Origin: Acanthornis magna
Lineage: Eukaryota > Chordata > Aves > Passeriformes > Acanthizidae
DNA: 64,000 nt
NCBI GenBank assembly: GCA_036785705.1
Contig: JAWUZG010000036.1
Location: forward strand, 11,775,501 to 11,839,500
Reading direction: 5' to 3'
In this document: positions 13,258 to 25,150 of the stretch, piece by piece
Position numbering within the stretch: position 1 is the first letter of the stretch
Layout: the number at the start of each line of letters is the position of its first letter
Position numbers and translations under genes: made by a program
The notes under the pieces: model-generated
The model's database searches: none
What the model was told of the DNA's origin: nothing
Seen by the model: the letters and a program-made list of their open reading frames with translations, nothing else

Positions 13258-16200
13258 CTGGATCCCTGTTCTTTCATTCTTCTCCTGAGATGAAGGCGAT
13301 GGGCTTTGGGGATTACTGGTTCAGGCTCAATCTTGCAGTATGTTAGCCTGGGAATGAGGTGCTTCACAGGCAGGCAGCCAGGGAATTTGGGAGAGAAACA
13401 CATGGCATCTGATTCCTTTTGGGTCCCACGTGTGGCATAATATTCCCTGTAGCACTGTGTACCATGCGTGGGGCTTAGCTTGCCTTCAGCTATGTGAAAA
13501 TCCAGGCACCTCCCCTGAGACTGGACACCTCCACAGCTCCCGTGGTGTCATGCACTGAAGACCATGGTGTCTCCTGGCATCTTCTCCCCTCTACATCCAT
13601 CAGAAGGGAACGAAGGCCAGTGCTTTAGCAAAACACCTTCCCCCATGTAGATCTGAGCACCAGGTGAACACAGTTCTGTGTCTCAGCTGTGGTAGATATA
13701 TCACTGCTCAGATGCTGCCAGAAAAGCTGAGATTTGGGAGCTGGGCTTCAGTCACTGAGTTTTCTGTATTGCTTCTTTAGAAGAAAGAAATGTCTCAGAA
13801 TTCCTCAGGATCTCCCGTGCAAAGGGGCTATGAAAGCAGCTCTGGCTAAGGACAACAAAGCCACAAAAGAGTTACATGCAGTAGATAAAGATTGTAGCTT
13901 TAATATTGTTGATTTACACTCTTCTTTAATTTAAGCAAAGTATTCCTGACATTTTATTCTGGCAGAAGTCGTTATGTTTTTTGGCAGTTTTTTTAGTGGC
14001 ACAGAAAAGTGATGAAGAGGGAGTATCAGAAACACTGGCATTTTTTTTGCATGCTTGTTTGCCCACATTTGCCTGTGCATCAGCGTTTTGCTGTACGTAG
14101 GGTAGTTAATTGTTGATCATTAGGTGAATGCAAAAGTTGTGGTGAAACCACAGAGAGTGGATGAAACATATATTCAAGTGCTATGTGAATGTTATTTACT
14201 GCGGTGCAGAGTAGGGCTGAAGACCGACAGTGCAGAGGCTGAGAGCGCATCGGTGCTTACAGCTCCTGCCCTGTGCCTCATTGCCACCATGAGCAGAGAC
14301 TCGGCTCGCAGATCTTCTCTTCTCTTGCCTCTGCAGAGGTCATTGGCAAGTGGGCAAGAGTTCTGCATCCATTTGATGCAATGACACAGTCAGTGATTTG
14401 GAGGAAAGATGAGCCTTTCCCCTTGCACAGCGCCTGGAGCAGCAGTGCCCCCATCTGTAAGGAGCTCTGCCAGCAGCCAGCACTGCAGAGGCAGCAGCTC
14501 CAGCTGTAAATTGTGCTTCCCTGCTTTCTTCACGGGTGTGTCACAAGCCCGAATGCTCACACCCTCGCTATTGCTAGGTAAACATGCAGTCCAGGGAATG
14601 GAAGCCAAAATTAACAAATGGATACCACCAATCTTCATTTCCAGCGTCTGTTTGAAATCCACTGGTAATAATTTGATTGCAAAGCATTTAAAGTACAATG
14701 CTGTGTGTAAAATAACTCCTGATGCGATTGGAGCTCCATCTGCAGTGTCTGGGATGTTAGCACCAAGCTCAGATGTGTGGAGAAGTCAGACCACGAACCA
14801 AGCAGAAGGAGTCAGCTGTGCTCGATGGTGGGCACTGATCTGGGATCTTCTCTATAAACAAAACCTCCCTTGAAATGTCAGCAGATAAACAGTGACTAGA
14901 GAAAGGGGAGTAAAGTCACAGCTATATCTTAGAGTTTCCCACATGGAATGTAATACAGAGTGAGGACCTACTCTACTTTGCTCCCTGTTTTATAAGGCCA
15001 AATACATCCTATGCTCTGTCAATATAACTTTTAGCCCTTGACTTCGATGGGATCAGGGCATTTCTTATGGTGTGACCTACTGGGATGTCAGTAGTACCCT
15101 GTGAAACAAATTTAGTAACAATACGCCTGAAAGTCCACTCTATGGACTGTTAAACAGTAACTGGGTTTATGGGTGTTGTTTTCCCAAATTATAATCTGCT
15201 TCTAATTAACCAAACCGAATTAAATCTTTATTCTAAGCGTGACTGTTTGCCCACTTCAGAAGCAGTGGGGAGTCTCCCACCGAGCTTATCACCCTAACCA
15301 TGCTCTAGCTTTCTCTTGTTACCCTCCAAAAACTTCCTCATGATATTCCAGGTGTAAAGCTGAGTTCAGTGTCTCTGCAATGGTGTAAGGCTGGTTGGAC
15401 GAACCTGTAGAATGCTTGAGCCAGGCGTGCCTGTGGAGGAGCAGATGGGATGGGTGTGGAGACCTGCAGAGTCAGGGGGGTCAAGGTGCTGGTCCTGAGA
15501 ACACGCCCTGTCTGTGACACTGGGGACCTGGAGATGGGGCATGCCACTTTGTGGTGTTACACTGGTAAAGAGAAATGTCTGTGCAAATCCTTACCTTTAT
15601 ATAATTTTAAAAACATCCTGTTATTGTTTATTCCTCGAGATAACATAAGGAAAAAAAAGTGTCTGTTCCAGATCAGATCAAAGGTTTGCCTAGCCATGTA
15701 ACCAGTGTCTGAATGGCACTCACCGGCAGCTGTCTGGTGACCTGCAAGATGAGTGTGCAGTGAATGACATTTCCTCTGAGCACTCTCCTGGTCTCCAGCC
15801 CTTTTCAGACTCCTGCAGAGCAGAGTCTCTAAGGCACTGCTGTGATTCTACAGAGATCCAGAAGGTGGTGGCCTGGGATCAGCACTTGGCTCCACGAACC
15901 AGCAGGAGCAGGTCTTAAGTAGAAACATTAATATTATTTTCCATTAAATCCTTTTAAATGGAGGAAGAAAAGTTCATTTGTGGGAAACCAGTAATCTCTG
16001 ACATTATGCAGTGCATTAAGAATTCCTGAAAATTAATGAAGTCCCATTCCAGATATCAAATAACAGTATAGAGCATGACTAATCATCTATGAATGGTAAG
16101 CTTTGAGGGCCTTGCTGAAAACCTTTGTGATAGTAGATTTGCACTGGTAAAATACAGGAAAAGCTTAACATGTTTTTACTTCTTTGTGTTTCGGATAATT

Positions 16201-19200
16201 AAAGGTACGTGTCCTTTACAGTCTTTGATTAGCAATATTTTACATTTCACTGCCAAGGTATGCCAGAGCCCCAGATAGGAGAAACAAATGGAAAAAGGTG
16301 TCTGTAACATGCAAACTGTAAATTACGACACAAAGGATTTAGTCCTGCATTCCCTGCATACCTGGGACTCCTATTGATATCTTACCCAAGATTATGAGCT
16401 TTACTTCAGTTTTGCAAGGTGACAAGTGCATTAGTAGTAATGGAGCACACAAGTCTGTGGTTTGGCATTGTTGTACTTACAGAGAAGTGGCAATTTAAAC
16501 GTGTGCCAATGAAACTCAAACAAAAATGCAAACATTTAAGTGGTATCTCTCTCTATATGTAGTGCACTCACTGTCAGAAGTTGAAGTTAAGCAGCTCAGT
16601 AGGCAAAGGCAGGTTCAGCAGAAAGCCAGGCGCACTGGGCTAAACAGCCTTTAGAAAACTCACGCTATGACCACAGCCCAAGGGGCATCAGATTTGCAAC
16701 TCATCATGATTCCAGCAGCATTTATTATTGCTTTGATGGAGCCATGATAGTTCTCAGACTTACAAGACCTATTTATGGACGCCCCCTTCACCTGCACAAT
16801 TACTTCTACAGTTATGGTGAAATTATGGTGGTACTGGGAGGGACAGGCAGGCACTGTGCTCCCATGGTGTCATGCAGGACTGAAACCCAGCCCGAAACTC
16901 TTGGAGTCCCAAGATTTTCCAGTCTAGCTAGAGAAGACGTACAATGATTAGGAGAAGTCACCAAGGTCAGGTACAATACAGAGGTCACTTGGATGGCCAT
17001 AGCAGGATCACACCTGGCTAGCAGTTCTGTGACAAGCAAAGGGTTTCCAAATGGCCATGACAGGTGAGTGCTGGGTCACCTGATATCCTGGCTGTGGGAG
17101 AAAGGGTGGCCTTACTGGTTAAATACTATACGGGGAGACTGCTCTGTTTTGCTCTGCTGTTCCAGTTTACTGGAAATAATAATATTGTAATAATATTACT
17201 TGGTTATTCATAGAAAGAAGAACTGTTGTATTTTAAAATGCTTGAGTGGATGTTTGCAGGAGGGCTGTTGTAAAGTTTACTCATTTCTCACTGTGATACC
17301 TAGAACGAGTGTGCAACAGAAATTTAGAAAACAATATTCTGGTGCTGACAAGTGGCTTTTATGTGAAACAATTTTTGAACTTTAGAGGACCTTTCCTGAG
17401 ATTACACAACCTTCTAAGTGGGTCAAAGCATGGCCTTAAAATATGTGGATACTTTAACTGGCAAAAGAAACTGAAAGCTCTTTGGGACCACTTGAATGGT
17501 CTCTGTGTGTTTATTCTGCATATGATGGACAGGCACAAACTCCCTTGATTTGTGCTCTTACCAAAGATAAGCCTGATTTTTTTCCTCAAGCCTAGCATTG
17601 TACTCATGCAATCTCACATTTTTCAGCTTGGCGTGTCTGTTCACTATATACCACATGCACAGGAAAAATAATTGCAAAGAGGAACTTTTCCACTACAAAT
17701 GTAACTGAAACTTCCATATATATTGGTCAGAAGTAATTAATGGATTACACACATAACTGTGGTGCAGGAAAAGGAGCACGAGAGTGGACAAGAGGAGGTG
17801 CTGCAGCTGAAAAGGATGCAGCACCCACGCAGGATGCTGTGCCACATGGCCTGGGGTGCAGCGCAGTGCTGTGGTTCATGCCGGGTTTTCTGTGCCGCAA
17901 TAGCTGATGGACAAAACCCCACAGCTACATCCCTGCCCTGTGCACCCCTGCACACCTTCCCAAAGGCTGGACAAGCACAGACCTTCCTGGCAAAATTGCT
18001 TCAAAATTCAGATGCTTCTCAGAGAGAGGGAAATGTTTTTCAGTCTGGTTAGGCAGGCTAAAGGAATACACACAGCTTCTTTGGAGACACAGCTTGTGGG
18101 AAAATGACATTGCTTTGTCTCAGCTGGTTGAGAAGACAGCAGAAGCTGTCAGCCTGGCTGGGGTACATCGGTGCCTGCAGGCAGACCCGCAGCTGTCAGG
18201 GCTGTCTGTGCCTGCAGCAGCTGCATCTCTGTGCAGCACCCTGAGTGCAGCATGGCTCCTCAGCTGGCCAGGGCTCCCAGCAAACTCCCTGACAGCTCCC
18301 AGCAAACTTTCATGCCTCTAGAGCTCCCCTCACCTGAGCACAGCCTGTGTCTGAGCTGAAGTGTGATTTTTGTGTGAAGGGGCTATGGAATTACCTGTGT
18401 TTGTATGCCTTCCTAAGCTCTTTACCTAGATGAGGTGTCAACAGCAAGCTCAGGACAGCGAGAGAATATACAGGGAAGCAAGTATTGCCCATGCCCTTAT
18501 TAACTCTGTTTTCCTGTCTGGCTTTGTGCCATTTGATTTGGGCTCTCACTCACTCCTCTGCCTGCTGGCTGGTGGGTGGGATACAGGGACAAGAGGATGT
18601 TCCCATCCTGCCCAGGGTCTCCATACCATGCTCTGCCCTTCCTGCTGGGAGCCCCTGCCAGGTCTCACCCAGCAGCAGGAAGGCAAGGTGGAAGTGCTCA
18701 AGGGTGGTGATGGCTGATTTTTCACTAACCCCAGCCCTTAAAATTAACAACCTACATACCCATCCCTTCTTCCTTTCCAGGGACTTTGCAAAGCAACTTG
18801 AACAACCTTCAAAAAACAATGCAAGACTCTAAAAATGGTTTTGTGATTTGCTGTGTGACTGATTTAAGACAGAAGTGTTTTGAAGTTCCTTGAGCATGTT
18901 TCTGTTCTTGAATTATTTTAAATTATAACATATTCATCTGTTGTGTACCTTCTTTCTTTTCCAAAGTAACTGGAGTCACTTTGGCTGTCTCTAAGTCCTA
19001 AGCTATTCATTATAACATTATCAGGAGTGGATAGCGCTGCATAGAAGTAAATATAACAAGTACTTTCATTTTTAGAAAAAGTGAGTGTTATGGAATAGGC
19101 CACGGTATTTTTAAATACGTGAAAAAGCATGCTTGATTTGTTTGTGCTAACATTCAAGTTGGCTTAATAGTAAAGAAATTCTTTGCAAATAATTTTTTCT

Positions 19201-21850
19201 GTTTTGCAGTTGGTTTACTGTGACGTGAGGTTGGTTGTAATGCACAATTGTCTTGGCAGCTATATGATTATGAAACTGTTGAGTCTGCAAACTGTGAAAA
19301 TGTCATGAGTCTCAATGGATGAGTGAGAAATTTTAGCTGGTCTTTATGATTCTGTTCTTATAAAATTATATCCATTATTATCTACTTTCTTGAGATTTTT
19401 TAATGCTTTTTCTTTCCCCCCCAGAAGTGATCAATGTGAATAAATCTTTGCAGACAGTTCTGACCATGCAGGGATTTAAGTTTATGCAAGCAAGGCTGGA
19501 GCTTTACCATTTCCAGAAAGCATTTTAGCATGTAAATTTTGTTATACATAATGACTGTAGATGATAATTCAAACAAGATGAACAATAATTAGTTTACAGT
19601 CATTTGCCTACTGAGATTTGCAAAACCACACACATACAGACACAGACATACACAAACACATTGTAAGGCCTTTACTAGTCTTTAAAGGGAAGCTAAGACA
19701 GATTATAGAAGTTCACTGAAAAGACATTGCAGAAGGCTCAGACGCAGGAAAAAAAAAAGGAAATCTGTATGAAATAAAGCCAGATAACAGACAACCTTTT
19801 ACTGAACTTGCTTAATCCAGGAGGGGATTTGCTGGCGGATGGTGGTGAGGGGGGCAGGAGACTGTCCCTGCTTCTCCTAAGTGGCACATGCTTCATGTCA
19901 CACGCAAAGAGAGCAGCTGTGCAGGCTCCCCAATCCACTCCATGGCTGTACTGATCTCTGCATAATTCATGGCAAATCTGTAACTCAGCCCAGGTGGGGC
20001 CACGTGAAATCACTTCATCAAAGCTCTACAACAAGGCTACATGATGACAGACGCACGGGGGGCCTTTATCAAAAATACTACAGGATCTCCAATGGGGCAA
20101 GTAGGAATTTGCTATAGTGTCTTCTCCAGCAACCAGGGACAGCAGGTACTTTCAAGTGCAGGAACTCTGTTCATGCTGCTCAGGGGCCTACATTCCTCTG
20201 GGGTTCTGGCTCTGGCTCCTTTTATGCAGATGTTACTTAAGCCAGTAGCTACTGCAGATGTTTTGAGTTTGGTGGATATCAGCCATAGTGAAGAAAGCAA
20301 AGTGGTCATTTCTTCCAGCAGAAACAAATGCATTTTCTCTGTCAGATCTTTGCAACTGAGCACTGTGAAATGAAATAAACTGAATTAAATAAACCCCATG
20401 AAATTATGAAAACATTTTCTGGAATAAATACCGATGTAGCAGAGCGAATAGGGTGGAAATGTTTCTATGAGCATTTTCTAAGGAACTCATTGACAATGTA
20501 GAGCAGAGTCAGAGCATGTACAGAAGCCACTTAAAATTGGGGGAGAGGTTTCTACAGGAGGGTCTTCTGCTGAATCAATGGATTTCTGGCAGTGATGAAT
20601 TTAGACCAGTAATTAATAAAGCAAATTAAATATAGCAGTCAGAGGTTATAGTACAAAATACCTGCCAGCAGTGTTTGTCATGAAGCCAGAAAGGCTGTGA
20701 AGTATCTTAGGTTTGCTTTTCTTCTGGTAGAAGGGTGCTCAAGAGACGAGAGACAATAAAGTTCTTACTTAGACTGTAAAGAGGCTAGAAAGCTTAGCAT
20801 GCTTAAAATTGCTTAGCAAACACTGGCAAACTCTAGCTTAGAGTAAGGCCATTTCTGTTGCAATCTGCTGCCATGTTTTACTCTGAGCAGGGAAGACAGT
20901 ATTTCAAAGAGTTGTAATCACAGTTGGAACAAATACAGTTCCAGGAGTCACTGGGCTGCACACTGTGTAGTAGAAAGTGTATGTTCATGATGCCAAACCA
21001 AGCAAAGCCAGAGTGAAGAGACGAGAAGAGGATAGGGTATAGCAGTTGTGTCACGGGGTACAGCATGGGGTACAGAAGGGTTCTTCTACCCGTACAAAAG
21101 ATGTAACTAATTTGGTGTTCCCATCTGCATTTCTCTCTTTTGGGTCCTAAGCATCCCCTAAACACAACAGCACAGCAGCCAGTCCACATATCTGTATGTA
21201 CAAATATTTGTAAAAAAACCCCTTCCCCATACATATTTACGTGCACCTATGTAGTGGCCAGACTAATATATATGCACAATTGAGGTCTGTTGTGATACAT
21301 AACATGCTTATTTGAAAAGCTACTGATGGTGCAGCTGACTACAAACTATTGTAAAGTCTCCTGTTTCTTTTTAGGTAATGCTATTTTCAAAAAGTCTTCA
21401 GAATTAGAACTCAGAATTTTATTATCTGAAAACAATTAAAAATGCAGATTTTCTTTAGATCCACGTTTTTACTCATCCCATTAAATACTGGTCTCCTGGA
21501 CATTTTAATCAGGATTAGGCTCTCTAAGGAGATTAGCTAGATAACATTTCTTGTTAATTAGGGTGGGTGCCTACTAGATTTTTGCTGAAGGGCATGTGGG
21601 TACATGAAGCAGAATGTTTTGGAGGACAAGTGACTGTGTGAGACCAAGATCAGAGGTAGGATGCTGCAGAGTATATGACAGTGCAAACGTGAGTGTTAGC
21701 ATAGAAGTGTTTTTAAACCAGCCAATTAAAAAGACATTGTTAGGAAAAATGCAGAACAGACACACCTTTATAGAAGTAATTTTGTCTATTCAACTGCTAT
21801 TCAAATGTACCTATTGAATTTGAACGGAAGATGTGTGCAGACTGCAGTTA

Positions 21851-21915
21851 AAACCAAACCAAACCAAACCAAACCAAACCAAACCAAACCAAACCAAACC
21901 AAACCAAACCAAACC
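21851..21915 (+). repeat. Perfect (AAACC)13 microsatellite
   Basis: Thirteen uninterrupted AAACC units, 65 bp, preceded by TTA and followed by AGAAAC. The lack of any interruption suggests recent expansion and probable length polymorphism. The minus strand reads GGTTT repeated, which places regular GG pairs 3 bp apart. Confidence 0.98.
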
Positions 21916-22339
21916 AGAAACTTTCGATGAGAAAGCTCATTTTGAAGAAAGTATTAGAAAAGAGCAAATTTATTTCTTGCTCTGAATAGTTCTGAGGTGG
22001 AGATGTTTGTATTATGCTGAGCACCATTATTGTTTAAGAGAGTTTCAATTGGATGCACTTGACACTCACTTACATTTTCTGTCTACTTAAGTCCAGAATT
22101 CTTTGCACTTCCTAAGAAAACAGAACAGAAAGAAATCCTGGTTCCATACTTAGAATGAAGGACAACAATTCAAAACCGTGGGATGATACACAGCGTAGTA
22201 AAATGTAGACTGAATATCTGGATGGATGTCAGGATAGTAAGATAAATTAGACTGTAAAAGAGTCTGATGAAAGCCTGAGAGTAATTTAAACTAGAAAGGA
22301 CAAAGCAGCCTGACATATATTGTAGGGAACAGCCCTATG

Positions 22340-22405
22340 CTCGTGGGGAGAGACAAGATGATATCATAGGTCTTTTCCGTCATTTGTCTTCTAGTGCCTA
22401 TAATC
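22340..22405 (+). mobile_element. Possible CR1 tail remnant
   Basis: The string GATGATATCATAGGTCTTTTCC followed by a T-rich stretch and ATAATCTGTGAT resembles a decayed CR1 3' end (GATGATCTTAGAGGTCTTTTCC... ATTCTGTGAT). The match is short, and upstream sequence does not extend it clearly. Confidence 0.35.
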
Positions 22406-23404
22406 TGTGATAAAGCATATCTTTTCTGAAGAGAGGCCAGTATTTTTAAGCCTAGCATTGACATTTGGATCTAGTTTAAAGAAGTATATGTCAAAAGCAA
22501 CCTTTTCAAAACTCCAAGACATGATGCAAGACGAGCTGAGATGTTACTGTGTTGAATCAACAGACTTTTTAAGAAAGCAGGGGCTGCCTAGGAGGGCACA
22601 TCTGTATAGAAGTTTGTTTTACCGTGCTCCATCTGCAGTTGACTTCAATGTATTGCTATAAGAAAAATCATAATGGTTAGAAATAATAGGGTGTTGGCTT
22701 TGTGATACCAATAACTGAACCCAAAGCCTCTGAACAAACCTACACATATATCTTACAAAACATGGTGTGGTTTTGGAATATATGGAAAAAAAAATCTTAT
22801 AGCACTTGAGTTGTATCCCTTCCACATGACAAGACAGCATGTCCACTTTTTTTCTAGCATCATAAGAATTAACACCAAGAGATTATAGTGGCCTCTGACT
22901 GCTGCATGATGAGTGTAATCTGGTAACTCCTGGCCTTAAGTATGCATGAAAATATGTAAGAGCCTGAGGGGTTTTTTTCTCATAATATTGCAGCAATATT
23001 TTCCTCTCAGCATTACAAACATGGTAATAACAAACACAAAATGTTTATGTATATATACATATTGCATGTAACTGCACAGATTTCCTTACACGCTTTACAT
23101 TGATCATTTTTTAAAATAAAACCTAGCATGTATGAGGAGAACATAATTACAGAAAAGTATATTTCTCTTACCTAAAACTAATTGATTCTGTAAAATCTAT
23201 TTGAAGAATGACAAAGAAGAAATGATGATTAAATATGACCTCAGCCAGCAAAATAAATTAAAAAGTCCATGCATTTAGAGTAGAAGATGATACAGTGCTA
23301 GGGTGGAGTCTTACAAAGCATTCGGCCCATGTTCAACCAGCTGGGTAAGCCCAAAGTCCACCCAAGTCCTTGCCAATGCTTCTGTATTGCAGCAGGCTGC
23401 TGAG

Positions 23405-23550
23405 GTGAAGTGGTGGACTCACCATCTCTAGAAGTGTTCAACAGATATGTGGATGTGACACCTGGGGACATGGTGTCTGGTGGTGCTGGATTAATGGTTG
23501 GACTCAGTAATCTTAGAGGACATTTTCAGTTTTAATCATTCTATTCTTCA
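23405..23550 (+). mobile_element. CR1 LINE 3' end fragment
   Basis: Plus-strand reading shows the CR1 tail signature: GTGGTGGACTCACCATCTCT, AGAAGTGTTCAACAGATATG, TGGATGTGACACCTGGGGAC, ATGGTTGGACTCAGTAATCT and TAGAGGACATTTTCAGTTTT, closing with a decayed ATTCTATTCTTC end. Only the last 150 bp or so is recognisable, so the copy is heavily 5'-truncated and somewhat diverged. Confidence 0.85.
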
Positions 23551-23737
23551 ATTTATTGGTTTCAGCTCTTCAGAATAATCTACCCAATATAAAATGGAAA
23601 TCTGGGAAACTTCAGTGCAAATCTGGCCATTTGAATTTCAAGATCTCTCTTTTCCCAGTGATACCATTATGAGTTGTACATCTTTTTAAGGGGCAGTTAT
23701 AGAATATGCTTTTTAAAATCTCACTCATGGCTCTCTG

Positions 23738-23795
23738 GTTTTTGTTGTTTGTTTTTTTGTCTGGGTTTGTTTTTGTTTGTTTGGTTTTTTTTTTC
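23738..23795 (+). repeat. T/G-rich low-complexity tract
   Basis: Runs of T broken by single or double G (TTTGTTGTTTGTTTTTTTGT, then GTTTGTTTTTGTTTGTTTGG and a ten-T run). It follows the CR1 tail at 23405-23550 by about 190 bp. Confidence 0.85.
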
Positions 23796-25090
23796 TCTGA
23801 AATATGAGCTCTGGACCTCTCAGGAGATAGTATGAATGACCAGCAGTTTTGCCAGACATGGCATTTGCTGTGGGCCATGGCACCCATCATCAGTTCTGGA
23901 TAAATCCTCTGTTCTATGATGCAATGGCATAACTCACAAGTTACTTTCTGATTCAGGCTAGCCGTTCTCATCTTCATCTGGGTAGTTAATTTGGAATCAT
24001 AACACTGTTTTTTCAACTTTGTGAACTACAAGTGCAAAGTAGCTGACTAGCATTTCTGTCTCCAGAGCACCTAATAAAAACTTATCTAATAAGAACTACG
24101 CACCTACGTTACTAAAAATAACTCAGGCAGAAAAGGGTGAGCATCATCATGCTCTATCATTGAGCATCTGAGATATCTTAAAAACTATAAATTAGAATTA
24201 AAAAATTACATGCTGATTCGTTGTTACTTTCCCAGTAAAAGAGTAGCTCTAGAATCAAATGCATTATTATATTAAAGGAATTTACAGGAGTTTTCCTGAT
24301 TGATCTCACACAGCATAGCCAGACACAAAATGTCTGCATTTCAGTTGGTTGCTGCTGGAGAAACATTTAGCAGTAACCATATTTTGGAGTGGAGAATCCC
24401 TAAGTTCCCCCAGGAGTTGCAGCTGATAGAGAATACAGATAAGTAAATAATGCCGGACTTGGGGAACATTTCACAAAATTGCAGATGTGAAGCTTGGACT
24501 GAGTTACATCTGTTCACCTCTCAAATGTCAATGATAACCTGCTGAGGCTCAAGTGCCAGGCTTTGAGAAGTGCTTGAGTTTCAGTATGTGCTGGTAGCCT
24601 CAGGTCTTTTCACCTTTTGTCTGAAGAAGGTGAGAAATATTTCAGGTTAATCTGACCTCCATAGGGAGGGTCCATACTTTTCCTGTGTTTGCTAATGTGG
24701 TTTGCACCACATTTCTGGAATCTGGCTCACGCAGTCAGAGTCAGGGGCAATTTCAAGATGTCACGATACATCAGTGAAAGTAATTAGAAAAAGAATGTGA
24801 CCTGGCATGTGTATTAATACTGCCTAGTAATTAACAGCATAGGTCAATCTTGCTGGCTCCTGTAAACATCTCTAGGCTTGAGCCAAAGTTTGGCTTTCCT
24901 TTCTTTCTGCCTGCCTGACCTTGAGTAACTGTGGCATCCCACCCTTCGGAGCGGCTGTGGAGGAGACTGTTTGAGCTGGTATTAGACAGCCCCAGATGGT
25001 ACTCTAATGCTCAATACCTGCTATGACTCCTTCGCTTCTTGTTATCTCAGCCACAGCTTTCATGTATGCCTTTTTGCAGTTTTCTCAGTG

Positions 25091-25150
25091 GAATGTGGAG
25101 AGGGAAGCGAAGGAAGGAGGAAGGGAGAGAAAAAAAGGAGGGAGGGAGAC
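25091..25150 (+). repeat. GA-rich polypurine tract
   Basis: About 60 bp of almost pure purine on the plus strand, made of GGAA, GAGG and GGGAGGGAG blocks with a run of A in the middle. No known element matches it. Confidence 0.8.

Larger units (their letters stand above)
11986..22339. other. Intergenic, no gene recognised
   Basis: Ten kilobases upstream of ANKRD55 with only short, mutually overlapping reading frames on both strands. I see no ankyrin, kinase, receptor or other domain in any of them. Apart from the 13191 duplication and the AAACC array the sequence looks unique. Somewhat GC-richer patches (about 12.7-13.0, 14.2-14.5 and 17.8-18.7 kb) give longer frames but no motif I know. Confidence 0.6.

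Noticed and set aside
21851..21915. Array of identical short repeats considered as a CRISPR array
   Set aside because: Units are 5 bp with no spacers, in vertebrate DNA. It is a microsatellite.
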